Shown: positions 1-8,364, numbered from the stretch's first letter. The stretch: DNA of 64,000 nt from Anaerolineales bacterium (GCA_020634895.1 JACKAV010000009.1:1-64000), one strand, 5' to 3'. Notes: generated from the letters alone by a model not told the origin. Numbers and translations: made by a program.

Positions 1-50
1 GAAAACGGGTCTGTTTTTAGTGGGAAAAACCTTGATTTTTAGGATTCTGC

Positions 51-88
51 CCCTCGGACGGGATTCAACTTCCCCGTCGGGTGAGGCG
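51..88 (-). terminator. possible imperfect hairpin downstream of trxB
   Basis: Two arms, CCTCGGACGGG and CCCGTCGGGTGAGG, can pair with a few mismatches around a short loop just beyond the trxB stop. There is no clear T-run, so this is a weak terminator call. Confidence 0.3.
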
Positions 89-110
89 CGGATTTTTATC
101 CGCTTCTTTC

Positions 111-1058
111 TTAACTGTGAACTGATTCCTCTTCCAGAGACTCGAGATACCTTGTGGCTTGGATCGCTGCCGCGGCGCCCATCCCCGCCGAGGTGACCAC
201 CTGACGGAAGTTCGGGTCTGCCGCCTCCCCCGCCGCGTAAACGCCGGGGACGCTGGTTTCCATTTTGTCGTTGACCTTGAGGTAGCCGAGGTCGCTCATT
301 TCGAGCTTGCCTTCGAACATTTGCGTATTCGGTGTGTGACCGATAAAGATGAACAAACCATCGGTCTCAAAGGTGGATTCTTCGCCGGTGACCACGTTCT
401 TGAGCTTGAGATGCTCAAGCTTGTCTGTACCAACAATGTCGGTGACGATGGTGTTGGTAATGAAGTTCATCTTGGGGTGTTCCTGTGCGCGTTTCTGCAA
501 GATTGCTCCCGCGCGGAATTCGTCACGGCGGTGAATAAGCGTGACAGAAGAGGCGTAACGGGTGATGAAAAGCGCTTCTTCGAAGGCGCTGTCACCGCCG
601 CCCACAATGGCGACCTTCTTATCTTTGAAGAACCAGCCGTCACAAGTGGCGCAGTAGGAAACGCCGCGACCGGTCAATTCCTCTTCGCCGGGGACGTTCA
701 AGTGAACGGAGCTCGCGCCCGTGCTGATGATGACCGTATCGGCGGTGTACTCACCGCTGTCGGTTGTCACTTTATAAGGGCGCTGGGAGAAATCCACTTC
801 GTGAGCCATGTCAAATTCGACCTTCGCGCCGAAGTGTTCCGCCTGTTTCTGGAAGAGTTCGCCCAGTTGCGCGCCGCCAACCCCCTCGGGAAAACCGGGG
901 TAATTTTCAATAAGGTGCGTCAAAGCTGCCTGACCGCCCAATTGCATACCGGTCAGCACGACCGGAGCCAGTTCGGCACGAGCGGCATACAGGGCAGCGG
1001 ACAGTCCCGCAGGACCTGCGCCGAGCACCAAAACCTTTACGTGTTTATCATCTGTCAT
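111..1058 (-). CDS. trxB: thioredoxin reductase (NADPH)
   Basis: FAD-dependent reductase that passes electrons from NADPH to thioredoxin in the cytoplasm. With the start at 1058 it is 315 aa, the usual TrxB length. It has the FAD-binding GAGPAG motif at about residues 13-18, the redox motif CATC at C136-C139, the NADPH motif GGGDSA, and a C-terminal AAGE stretch typical of the family. The reading frame stays open upstream to ATGs at 1091, 1133 and 1157, but those extra residues do not resemble the family and no good ribosome-binding site marks any of the starts. The 1058 start is therefore chosen on homology. It stands alone on the minus strand, divergent from the next gene. Confidence 0.93.
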   Translation of the reverse strand: MTDDKHVKVLVLGAGPAGLSAALYAARAELAPVVLTGMQLGGQAALTHLIENYPGFPEGVGGAQLGELFQKQAEHFGAKVEFDMAHEVDFSQRPYKVTTDSGEYTADTVIISTGASSVHLNVPGEEELTGRGVSYCATCDGWFFKDKKVAIVGGGDSAFEEALFITRYASSVTLIHRRDEFRAGAILQKRAQEHPKMNFITNTIVTDIVGTDKLEHLKLKNVVTGEESTFETDGLFIFIGHTPNTQMFEGKLEMSDLGYLKVNDKMETSVPGVYAAGEAADPNFRQVVTSAGMGAAAAIQATRYLESLEEESVHS

Positions 1059-1474
1059 TTTGTTTTGTCCAAGAAGATTTAGTTCTACCATATCAGAGAC
1101 GCCGATGTGTCCTTTCTTATTACGTACATGCATTTTATCAGATGCGGTTCGGGGCAAAAAGTTGCCGGGAAATCATAAGCAAATTGTAAGATTTTGTTCT
1201 ATATCCCCAAGTTTCACCTTAATTAGACTTCTTGCAAAAGCCTAAAAGGCTAACCATGGAGGCACGGAGACCGATAAACGTCATTAAAAACTCCGCGGCT
1301 CTGTGTCTTTGTGGCTCAAAATGATCCTCAACATAAAGCGATTGCCACTTATGTCTGATAAATATCCAACAAAGCCTCCATAATCTCTGACAGGCTCGTC
1401 CACAATCCCTCCACAATGAGTTGATAAATTTGGAGCGTAGAACCAATCTAATCAATACCATTTTGGAGGTAAAA
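1059..1474. other. 416-bp intergenic region with a degenerate dispersed repeat
   Basis: Holds the leader of trxB (a TAAAAT near 1137 on the minus strand is a possible -10) and the upstream region of the plus-strand membrane protein gene. The middle, about 1250-1330, matches the 'accacaaagacacagagc...ctccgtgcctc' type of spacer sequence seen in many environmental bacterial genomes. An 80-codon minus-strand frame through it (1219-1461) is a translation of that repeat, not a credible gene. Confidence 0.6.
1250..1330. repeat. dispersed spacer repeat ('CACAAAGACACAGAG' class)
   Basis: Read on the minus strand it contains GAGCCACAAAGACACAGAG followed by GTCTCCGTGCCTCC, a wording that recurs between genes in many unrelated bacteria. 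A shorter, similar remnant lies at 12271-12320. Family membership is from memory; the copy number in this genome is unknown. Confidence 0.5.
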
Positions 1475-1933
1475 ATGAAACAAGGATCGTTTATCTGGCT
1501 TCGCGTCCTCGGCGTCCTGATCGTGTTGGGACTGATCGTCGGCGCAGGGGCGTTCGGCTACAAGGCAGGGATCGCGCGCGGTGTGATCCAGGCTCCTGAA
1601 GTGGCTGCCGCCATTGAGAAATCCGCTGAGAGCGGGCAGGTCGCTCCGGTCATGCCGATGTATGGATACGGCTATCCGCGCGCGTACGGCTTCGGGCACC
1701 CTCACTTCTTCTTCCCAATCGGCGGCTTCTGCTTCTCCATCTTCTTCCTGTTCCTGTTCTTCGGCGCAATGAGAATGATCTTCTTCCGCCGCATGCGGTA
1801 CGGATGGGGTCATCACGGACATCACGGTCCGTGGGGCAAATGGGAAGACGGCGTCCCGCCGAGATTCAACGAGTGGCACAAACGCGCTCACGGCGAGAAA
1901 CCCACTGAAGAAGAAAAAGAAGACGAAGAATAA
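1475..1933 (+). CDS. small His/Gly-rich two-helix membrane protein
   Basis: 152 aa. The start at 1475 is set by a perfect GGAGGT five bases upstream; a longer frame from 1421 lacks such a site. Residues about 8-30 form a first membrane segment. A Met/Tyr/Gly/Pro-rich stretch follows, then a second, very Phe-rich membrane segment at about 85-105. The cytoplasmic tail is rich in His, Gly, Trp and acidic residues and ends in a run of Glu and Asp. No enzymatic motif is visible. It precedes a rhodanese gene, from which a strong terminator separates it. The His-rich tail could bind metal, but that is a guess. Confidence 0.72.
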   Translation: MKQGSFIWLRVLGVLIVLGLIVGAGAFGYKAGIARGVIQAPEVAAAIEKSAESGQVAPVMPMYGYGYPRAYGFGHPHFFFPIGGFCFSIFFLFLFFGAMRMIFFRRMRYGWGHHGHHGPWGKWEDGVPPRFNEWHKRAHGEKPTEEEKEDEE

Positions 1934-1948
1934 TGTAGCGTGAGAGAT

Positions 1949-1985
1949 ATAGCATACGGGATTAAAATCCCGTATGCTATCCTAT
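1949..1985 (+). terminator. Rho-independent-like terminator
   Basis: A perfect 14-bp inverted repeat (1949-1962 and 1967-1980, loop TAAA) followed by a short T-rich stretch, 15 nt after the preceding stop codon. Confidence 0.7.
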
Positions 1986-2004
1986 TTTATCGAGGAGAGA
2001 AAAA

Positions 2005-2814
2005 ATGAAACGTGAAGATTTATTAATTGAAGTGGACGAATTGATGGAAATTCTGGAAGATGAAAACCTCCGCATTTTCGACGCCAGCGTTTCCGATGAC
2101 ATGTATCTTGAGGGACACATTCCCGGCGCAGTGTATTTCGACCACGAGCGATTTTCAGACCCGAACAGCTCATACGAAATCACAATCTCACCCGAAGCAT
2201 TGCTCGCCGAACAGATCGGCAATGCAGGCATAGACAACAACTCCAAAGTTGTCCTTTACGCCTGCGGGATGCTCCCCTACGCGATACGCGCCTGGTGGGT
2301 GCTGCGCTACGCCGGACATGAAAACGTCCGCGTTTTGAACGGCGGAATCACAGCGTGGAAAAAAGCCAAAGGTCCGCTGGAGCAGGCGTCCCGTAAGTAT
2401 GAGCCGATGAAATTCAGTCCGCGCTTCACGCCTAGTATGTTCGTCAAAAAGGACGAAGTGGCTGCATCCTTGAAATCCGATGATGTCGCTATTGTGAATA
2501 CACTGCCGCCTGCAAGTTTTGAAGCTTCGCATATTACCGGTTCGGTTTGTGTGTCTTGCATGAACATGATGAAGGATATGGAATATCTTCTACCCAACGA
2601 TCAACTTGCGCCGCAACTTCAGGAAGTGTCGCAGAAAAAGCGCATCATCACATATTGCGGCGGCGGGATCGCTGCAACCGTCAACGCCGCTGTGCATATG
2701 ATGATGGGACACGACAACGTCGCCGTGTATGACGGCTCGCTGTACGAATGGCTTTCAGAAGGGCTTCCCGCCGAAGGCAACGGCAAATGGGAAATCTGGA
2801 AGCAAGCGGCATAA
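2005..2814 (+). CDS. two-domain rhodanese sulfurtransferase
   Basis: 269 aa, the size of a tandem-rhodanese thiosulfate or 3-mercaptopyruvate sulfurtransferase, which moves sulfane sulfur through a cysteine persulfide. Domain 1 spans about residues 8-125 with a Cys at 87 in an ACGMLPYA loop. Domain 2 spans about 145-260 with the catalytic-type loop YCGGGIAAT and Cys218. Usually only the second domain keeps its Cys, so C87 is notable. A GAGGAGAG ribosome-binding site lies 6-8 bases before the ATG. The natural substrate cannot be read from the sequence. Confidence 0.87.
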   Translation: MKREDLLIEVDELMEILEDENLRIFDASVSDDMYLEGHIPGAVYFDHERFSDPNSSYEITISPEALLAEQIGNAGIDNNSKVVLYACGMLPYAIRAWWVLRYAGHENVRVLNGGITAWKKAKGPLEQASRKYEPMKFSPRFTPSMFVKKDEVAASLKSDDVAIVNTLPPASFEASHITGSVCVSCMNMMKDMEYLLPNDQLAPQLQEVSQKKRIITYCGGGIAATVNAAVHMMMGHDNVAVYDGSLYEWLSEGLPAEGNGKWEIWKQAA

Positions 2815-2829
2815 TTACCGTATTCACTA

Positions 2830-2835
2830 TATACT
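2830..2835 (+). promoter_or_regulatory. -10 box of a probable leaderless promoter
   Basis: TATACT followed by exactly 6 nt and then the ATG of the response regulator at 2842. There is no ribosome-binding site. The spacing puts the predicted transcript start at or next to the A of ATG. Confidence 0.55.
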
Positions 2836-2841
2836 TACACC

Positions 2842-3519
2842 ATGCCTGAACTTGTACTCGTTGTTGACGACGAACCCAAGATCGCCCGGCTCGCGCGCGA
2901 TTATCTGGAGAAGAATGGATACCGCGTGGTTACCGCCGCGGACGGTCAATCCGCGCTGATAGCTGCTCGCAGCGAAAAGCCCGACCTCATCATCCTCGAC
3001 CTGATGCTACCCATCATGGACGGACGCGAGGTGTGCAAAACCCTGCGCCGTGAAAGCGACGTGCCCATCATCATGCTCACTGCTCTCGCTGAAGAAGTGG
3101 ACCAAGTCACCGGCTTGGAGATCGGCGCGGACGATTACATCACCAAGCCATTTTCGCCGCGCGCGTTGGTCGCAAGAGTCCGTGCCCTACTGCGACGTTC
3201 AAAAGGCGAGATCAAAGCGCCGAGCATCATCCGCGTTGGCAAATTGGAGGTTGACCCGGACAAACATACGGTCACATTCAATGACAGTCCCGTCAAACTG
3301 ACGCCCAATGAGTTCAAGCTTTTACAGTTGCTTGCCAGCCGTCCCGGTCAGACATTGACACGCGAGCAGCTTCTTGAAGACATGCACGGCATCGCCTCCA
3401 GCTTTGACCGCAGCATTGATTCCCACATCAAGAATCTGAGAAAGAAACTCGAAGCCGCATCCGGCGAATCGATGATCGAAACCGTGTACGGTATCGGCTA
3501 TCGGTTTTTGGAAAGATAA
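2842..3519 (+). CDS. OmpR/PhoB-family response regulator
   Basis: 225 aa transcription factor. The receiver domain (about 1-118) has the acidic pocket D9-D10, phosphoacceptor D53 (LILDLMLP), T80 and K102. The C-terminal winged helix (about 130-225) ends in the conserved ETVYGIGYRF. It is followed 18 nt later by a histidine kinase gene, so the two form a cognate pair. It starts 6 nt after a TATACT box and is probably translated from a leaderless message. The target genes are unknown. Confidence 0.92.
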   Translation: MPELVLVVDDEPKIARLARDYLEKNGYRVVTAADGQSALIAARSEKPDLIILDLMLPIMDGREVCKTLRRESDVPIIMLTALAEEVDQVTGLEIGADDYITKPFSPRALVARVRALLRRSKGEIKAPSIIRVGKLEVDPDKHTVTFNDSPVKLTPNEFKLLQLLASRPGQTLTREQLLEDMHGIASSFDRSIDSHIKNLRKKLEAASGESMIETVYGIGYRFLER

Positions 3520-3537
3520 TCGGCGCATCATCACATC

Positions 3538-4605
3538 ATGTCCCAACACCATCACCCACCCCGAAGGTTTCCCCCATTTCGAAGACGGCGCAGCACGCGG
3601 CGTTTCTTTCCGTTCGCGCTGTTCTTCTTCGGCATCATCTCACTTTTCATCGGGGGAACCGCCGCTTTCCTTTATGTAATCTTCTCGGAATATACAGGGA
3701 TTCAAAACTGGTGGCTGCTTCTGTGCGCCACACCCACTGTCGTTGTCTTTATCGCGTTCAGCATCGTCATCACACTTTATCGCCGCTTTGGCAGACCATT
3801 GAGCGAGCTTTTCAACACCATCGATTCCGTTTCGGAGGGCGATCTCAGCGCCCGCGTTTCGGAGACCAATTCGGATATGTTCAGCGAGTTGAACAGGCGT
3901 TTCAACAAAATGGTCGAGGAACTGGAACGCGCCGATCAGCAGCGCCGCAATCTCACCGCCGATATCGCGCATGAACTCCGCACGCCGCTGCATATTATTC
4001 AGGGCAATCTCGAAGGCGTACTGGACGGCGTCTACGAGGCGACGCCTGAACATATCAACAACACGCTGGATGAGACAAAACTGCTTGCGCGGCTCGTGAA
4101 TGATCTGCAAACACTGTCGCTTGCGGAAGCAGGACAACTTCCGCTTCACACTACCCGCTTCCTGCTCGCTGACCTGTTGGAGGATCTCACTTCAAGCTTT
4201 TCCGCCCAAGCCAAGTCACAGGGAATTGAGTTGGTCATGCGAAACGATAACTCAACTCTGGAACTCGATGCCGATTATGACCGCATCAATCAAGTGCTAT
4301 CCAACCTGATCTCCAACGCGTTGCGGCACACGCCGTCGGGCGGGACCATCACTGTCGAAACAGGAGCAATTACCGGCGAAGATAGAAGCGTGCGGATCAT
4401 CGTCCAAGATACGGGCGCGGGAATCGCATCCGCTGACCTGCCTTTCATCTTTGACCGTTTCTGGCGCGGAGACAAGTCGCGTTCGAACCGAAGCAACAGC
4501 GGGTTGGGGCTGGCGATCTCGAAGCAGCTCGTTCTGGCGCACGGCGGGACGATCGATGTAAAAAGTGAAGTCGGTAAAAGTACGGAATTCATTATCGAGT
4601 TATAA
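3538..4605 (+). CDS. membrane sensor histidine kinase
   Basis: 355 aa. A basic, Pro-rich N-terminus is followed by two membrane helices at about 25-48 and 58-80, separated by only about ten residues. There is thus almost no extracellular sensor domain, and the stimulus is probably within the membrane. A HAMP linker (about 80-133) precedes the H-box DIAHELRTPL with phospho-acceptor H145, then N, G1 (DTGAGI), F and G2 (GLGLAI) boxes of the ATPase domain. It is directly downstream of its regulator. Confidence 0.92.
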   Translation: MSQHHHPPRRFPPFRRRRSTRRFFPFALFFFGIISLFIGGTAAFLYVIFSEYTGIQNWWLLLCATPTVVVFIAFSIVITLYRRFGRPLSELFNTIDSVSEGDLSARVSETNSDMFSELNRRFNKMVEELERADQQRRNLTADIAHELRTPLHIIQGNLEGVLDGVYEATPEHINNTLDETKLLARLVNDLQTLSLAEAGQLPLHTTRFLLADLLEDLTSSFSAQAKSQGIELVMRNDNSTLELDADYDRINQVLSNLISNALRHTPSGGTITVETGAITGEDRSVRIIVQDTGAGIASADLPFIFDRFWRGDKSRSNRSNSGLGLAISKQLVLAHGGTIDVKSEVGKSTEFIIEL

Positions 4606-4661
4606 AAATTTACCCCGTCATAACAGGCACTTATTTTGAGCATTACGAAAATGGCTCATGT

Positions 4662-4667
4662 TAGAAT
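4662..4667 (+). promoter_or_regulatory. possible -10 box for uvrC
   Basis: TAGAAT lies 8 nt before the ATG at 4676, with no Shine-Dalgarno sequence. It fits the leaderless pattern seen elsewhere in this window. It also lies within codons that would be used if translation began at 4658. Confidence 0.4.
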
Positions 4668-4675
4668 TGCCGCCT

Positions 4676-6547
4676 ATGGAGATATCGGAGAAGCTGCAAG
4701 GCATTCTTAAAACATTGCCTGCCAAACCCGGCTGTTATCTGTATCACAACGCCGAAGGGACGATCATCTACGTCGGCAAGGCGATCAATTTGAAAAACCG
4801 TGTGCGGAGCTATTTCCACGCGGATTCAAGCCACGATAACAAGACCCGCCGTCTGGTGCGCGATATCGCCGATATTGAATGGATCGTCGTCGGGTCGGAG
4901 CTTGAGGCGCTCATCCTTGAGATGAACCTCATCAAGAAACACCGCCCGAAATACAACATCCGCCTCAAGGACGACAAGCGCTATCCGTACATCAAGATCC
5001 ATTGGAACGACCCCTACCCGAAAGTGACCGTCACCCGCCAAATGATGGAGGATGGCTCGCGTTATTTCGGTCCGTACACTTCGGCGTGGGCAGTCCACCA
5101 AACGCTTGAAGTGCTGCGAAAGATATTCCCTTATTTGACGTGTGACCGCGAAATTACCGGCAACGATCCGCGCGCTTGTTTGTATTACGACATCAAACTC
5201 TGTACCGCGCCGTGTATCGCCGCAATTTCACAGGCGGGATACCGCCAAATGATCTCGGACTTGATGGAATTTCTCAGCGGACACAGCGAAGCTATCGTCC
5301 AGCGATTGCAAGATGATATGCAGAAAGCATCAGACGAGATGCGCTTCGAAAAAGCGGCTGCACTGCGCGACCAACTCAAAGCGATGCAGACCATCATCGA
5401 GCGGCAGAAGATCGTCTTCGGCTCAGACTACGCCGATTCGGATGTCATTGCGATGGCGCGCGAAGACGGCGAAGCCTGTGTGCAGATATTCTTCATCCGC
5501 GGCGGGAAGTTGATCGGACGCGAATACTTCATCCTCGAAGGGACTGAAGACACGACCGACAATCAGGTAATGGCGGAATTCGTCAAGCAGTTCTATACCG
5601 AAGCCGCGACCATCCCGGAACAAGTGATGTTGCCGCAGGAGATCGAAGAACGCATCATCATCGCGCAATGGCTCAGGTCCAAACGCGGCGGCGAAAAAGT
5701 GGAACTGTCGGTGCCGAAGGAAGGTCAACCGCGCGATCTGGTCAAGATGGCGGCAGAGAACGCCACCGACACGTTGCAGTCCCTGCGGTCGCAGTGGCAG
5801 GCAGATTCGCATCGGCAGGAGCAGGCACTTTCCGATCTACAGACTTATTTGAAATTGCCCGAACCGCCCAACCGCATCGAATGTTATGACGTCAGCCATA
5901 CACAGGGAGTTGCAACAGTCGGCGCGATGGTCGTCTTTGAACAGGGCGTCCCGGCGAAAAGGTTGTACCGCAGATTCAATATCGACAGCACCAGCATCGG
6001 CAAACCTGACGATTTTGCATCCATGGAAGAGATGCTCATCCGCCGCTTTCGGCGTTGGAAAGGCTCACAGGAGATCGAGACAGGCGTCGGGTCCAAGAAG
6101 GATGAGTCGTTCTCCTTCCTCCCAGACCTTATCATCATCGACGGCGGTAAAGGTCAACTGAGCCGCATCGTCAAAGTATTGGAAGATTTCGACCTGACCG
6201 ATAAGATTTTGGTGGTAGGGCTTGCCAAGCAGGAGGAGGAAATTTTCTTCCCGCACAAAAGCGAGCCGCTGCTGCTCCCGCGCCATTCGCAGGGACTTTA
6301 CCTCGTGCAGCGGATCCGCGATGAGGCGCACCGTTTTGGGATCACCGCGCATCGAAAAAAACGCACGAAGCTGGGTCTTGCCTCCCAATTGGATTCCATC
6401 CCGGGAATTGGTCCTACTCGAAGAAAAGCGCTCTTGAAACATTTCGGTTCTGTGGATAAGATTAAGGAAGCAAGTATCGAAGAGCTTATAACTGTCAAAG
6501 GCATGAACGAAGCTGCCGCTAAGAATGTGAAGGCGAATCTGGAATGA
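4676..6547 (+). CDS. uvrC: excinuclease ABC subunit C
   Basis: 623 aa. UvrC makes both incisions next to bulky DNA lesions after loading by UvrAB. The GIY-YIG nuclease domain is N-terminal (GCYLYHN...IIYVGKA). A UVR motif (FEKAAALRDQL) follows at about 205-240. The RNase H-like C-terminal nuclease starts at IECYDVSHTQG, with catalytic Asp residues there and in IIDGGKGQL. A tandem helix-hairpin-helix (IPGIGPTRRKALL...VKGMNEAAAK) ends the protein. The first upstream ATG at 4658 is possible, but 4676 matches the family start and the -10 spacing. The stop overlaps the next gene by 4 nt. Confidence 0.95.
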   Translation: MEISEKLQGILKTLPAKPGCYLYHNAEGTIIYVGKAINLKNRVRSYFHADSSHDNKTRRLVRDIADIEWIVVGSELEALILEMNLIKKHRPKYNIRLKDDKRYPYIKIHWNDPYPKVTVTRQMMEDGSRYFGPYTSAWAVHQTLEVLRKIFPYLTCDREITGNDPRACLYYDIKLCTAPCIAAISQAGYRQMISDLMEFLSGHSEAIVQRLQDDMQKASDEMRFEKAAALRDQLKAMQTIIERQKIVFGSDYADSDVIAMAREDGEACVQIFFIRGGKLIGREYFILEGTEDTTDNQVMAEFVKQFYTEAATIPEQVMLPQEIEERIIIAQWLRSKRGGEKVELSVPKEGQPRDLVKMAAENATDTLQSLRSQWQADSHRQEQALSDLQTYLKLPEPPNRIECYDVSHTQGVATVGAMVVFEQGVPAKRLYRRFNIDSTSIGKPDDFASMEEMLIRRFRRWKGSQEIETGVGSKKDESFSFLPDLIIIDGGKGQLSRIVKVLEDFDLTDKILVVGLAKQEEEIFFPHKSEPLLLPRHSQGLYLVQRIRDEAHRFGITAHRKKRTKLGLASQLDSIPGIGPTRRKALLKHFGSVDKIKEASIEELITVKGMNEAAAKNVKANLE

Positions 6548-6918
6548 AAGAAGTTTGGGTAGTTGACGACGATGAGGAAATGGCAAGAGCGATCAGCCTG
6601 ATGCTGAAACTGCTCGACTATACCTCGACGCATTTTATAAATCCGCGCCCGGCAGCGCAGGCTCTGCTCGCGGGCAAACGGCCTGATTTGCTGATCCTGG
6701 ACATTAACATGCCCGAGGTGACCGGTCTGGATATGCTGGAATTCCTGCGCCGCAGATCCGAGTGGAAGCGGCTGCCTGTCATCATGCTTTCCTCTGAAGC
6801 CGCCGATGTGATGGTGGATAAAGCCCTGAAGCTCGGCGCGGACGGATATGTGATGAAACCTGTTACAATCGAGGAACTTGAAAAGGCAATGGCACAAGCC
6901 TTTTATAAACATCTATAA
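6544..6918 (+). CDS. single-domain CheY-like response regulator
   Basis: 124 aa consisting only of a receiver domain: acidic residues D8-D10, phosphoacceptor D53 (LILDINMP), S83/S84 in the Thr/Ser position and K105 in the KPV motif. There is no output domain, so it must act by binding a partner. Its ATG overlaps the uvrC TGA (ATGA), implying translational coupling. No kinase lies beside it, so its partner is unknown. Confidence 0.88.
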   Translation: MKEVWVVDDDEEMARAISLMLKLLDYTSTHFINPRPAAQALLAGKRPDLLILDINMPEVTGLDMLEFLRRRSEWKRLPVIMLSSEAADVMVDKALKLGADGYVMKPVTIEELEKAMAQAFYKHL

Positions 6919-6929
6919 AGTGAGTTGAA

Positions 6930-7079
6930 ATGGCTGGAAAAAATTCTAAAACCCAAAAACAAGTCCGATCTGCGGAGGAAAGCGTTGCGAAACGTCAACG
7001 GACGGCGCAGCTTATGTTCGCCGCCTTCGCGATCATCCTTATCGTTTCCATGGTACTTTCCGCAGTAGCAAATTACTAG
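6930..7079 (+). CDS. 49-residue single-pass membrane protein
   Basis: The frame from ATG 6930 to TAG 7077-7079 encodes 49 aa: a polar, Lys/Gln/Arg-rich first half and one clear hydrophobic helix (about residues 28-45). It lies 11 nt after the CheY-like gene and just before a strong terminator, so it would be the last gene of the uvrC transcript. It resembles no family I recognise. Its position and amphipathic design favour a real small gene over chance. Confidence 0.6.
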   Translation: MAGKNSKTQKQVRSAEESVAKRQRTAQLMFAAFAIILIVSMVLSAVANY

Positions 7080-7103
7080 CACAAATTAAAGACGTGTTTC
7101 GCC

Positions 7104-7137
7104 GCGCGGCGCCTGTTGTGGTGCCGCGCTTTCTTGT
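7104..7137 (+). terminator. Rho-independent terminator of the uvrC unit
   Basis: GC-rich hairpin with arms 7104-7113 and 7120-7129 (one G-T pair) followed by TTTCTT. Confidence 0.8.
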
Positions 7138-7152
7138 GTAAATTTTTAAATG

Positions 7153-7224
7153 CCCTCATCCCCAACCCTTCCCCCGCAGGGGAAGGGAGTCCCCACTCCC
7201 AGTAGGAGAGGGCTAGGGTGAGGG
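7153..7224. repeat. intergenic palindromic repeat (CCCTCA...TGAGGG)
   Basis: A 72-bp near-palindrome: CCCTCATCCCCAACCCTT at one end and GAGGGCTAGGGTGAGGG at the other, with a nested hairpin CTTCCCC GCA GGGGAAG inside. This type of sequence is scattered between genes in many bacteria. It sits between the terminator above and prfA. Confidence 0.65.
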
Positions 7225-7243
7225 AAGATATTATTGAGGAATC

Positions 7244-8320
7244 ATGCTCGACAAATTACAAGCCATCGAAGACAAATACGAACAACTTGGGAACGAACTG
7301 CTCGAAATCGGAAACGATTACAAACGCGCCGCCGAGATCGGCAAGGAACGCACCAGTCTGGAGCCGTTGATCGAGAAGGCAAAAGTGTATCGTCAGGCAA
7401 TGAAGAGTCTCGACGAAGCCAAAACCATTCTCAACGACGAAAACGACGCGGACCTGATTGCCCTCGCCAAAGCCGATATTGATGACCTGACGCCCAAGAT
7501 CGAAACACTCGAGCACGAGATCAAAGGACTGCTCGTCCCCAAAGACCCGCGCGATGACAAGAACGTCATTGTGGAAATCCGCGCAGGAGCAGGCGGCGAC
7601 GAAGCCGCCATCTTCGCTTCTGACCTCTTCCGCATGTACACACGCTACGCCGAAGAAAAACGCTGGAAGACCGAGATCATGTCGGAGAACGCCATCGGCG
7701 TGGGTGGATATAAGGAAGTTATTTTTGAAGTAAAAGGCAAGGGCGCCTACTCTAGAATGAAATACGAATCGGGCGTGCATCGCGTACAGCGCGTTCCCGC
7801 CACCGAAGCACAGGGACGCATCCACACCTCAACCGCCACCGTCGCTGTCATGGCAGAAGTGGAAGATGTGGAGGTCGACATCCCTGAAACCGACATCGAG
7901 ATCGAAGTCTATCGTTCTTCCGGCGCGGGTGGTCAGAACGTGCAGAAAAACTCCACAGCCGTGCGCCTGTACCACAAGCCGACCGGTATGGTCGTAACCT
8001 GTCAGGACGAACGCTCGCAGCTTCAAAACAAACTGCGCGCGTTATCCATTTTGCGTGCGCGCCTTTACGAGATCGAAGAACAGAAACGCCGCGACGAACT
8101 CGAAGCGGACCGCCGCTCGCAAGTCGGCACGGGCGAACGATCCGAAAAGATCCGCACCTACAACTATCCGCAGAACCGCGTGACAGACCATCGCATCGGA
8201 CTGTCCAATTACAACCTGCCCGCGGTCATGGACGGCGACATAGACGAATTCATAGACGAACTAACCACACGAGACGAAGCCGGTAAACTTGCCGCCTCCG
8301 GGGTGGACGACGACGAATAA
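7244..8320 (+). CDS. prfA: peptide chain release factor 1
   Basis: 358 aa. RF1 recognises UAA and UAG stop codons and hydrolyses peptidyl-tRNA. The tripeptide anticodon PAT (VQRVPATEAQGR) identifies RF1 rather than RF2. The peptidyl-transferase motif GGQ lies in GSGAGGQ-type context (RSSGAGGQNVQKN). A GAGG site precedes the ATG by 5 nt. prmC, which methylates the GGQ glutamine, is the next gene, a common pairing. A strong hairpin immediately after the stop separates them. Confidence 0.96.
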   Translation: MLDKLQAIEDKYEQLGNELLEIGNDYKRAAEIGKERTSLEPLIEKAKVYRQAMKSLDEAKTILNDENDADLIALAKADIDDLTPKIETLEHEIKGLLVPKDPRDDKNVIVEIRAGAGGDEAAIFASDLFRMYTRYAEEKRWKTEIMSENAIGVGGYKEVIFEVKGKGAYSRMKYESGVHRVQRVPATEAQGRIHTSTATVAVMAEVEDVEVDIPETDIEIEVYRSSGAGGQNVQKNSTAVRLYHKPTGMVVTCQDERSQLQNKLRALSILRARLYEIEEQKRRDELEADRRSQVGTGERSEKIRTYNYPQNRVTDHRIGLSNYNLPAVMDGDIDEFIDELTTRDEAGKLAASGVDDDE

Positions 8321-8352
8321 AAAAACATGGCGGTGATACCGCCATGTTTTTT
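8319..8352 (+). terminator. perfect terminator between prfA and prmC
   Basis: Inverted repeat AAAAACATGGCGGT / ACCGCCATGTTTTT with a 3-nt loop and a run of seven Ts, beginning in the prfA stop codon. Its right arm contains an ATG (8344) in frame with prmC. Confidence 0.85.
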
Positions 8353-8364
8353 TCGAGAAACTTT

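Noticed and set aside
159..1082. 307-codon plus-strand frame opposite trxB
   Set aside because: It is the antisense shadow of a clear thioredoxin reductase gene, with Arg/His-rich, non-protein-like composition.
1219..1461. 80-codon minus-strand reading frame
   Set aside because: It translates a spacer repeat (EPQRHR-type words) and has no ribosome-binding site or family resemblance.
8344..8364. ATG 21 nt upstream of the preferred prmC start
   Set aside because: It lies inside the right arm of a perfect terminator, whereas 8365 gives the family-like N-terminus.
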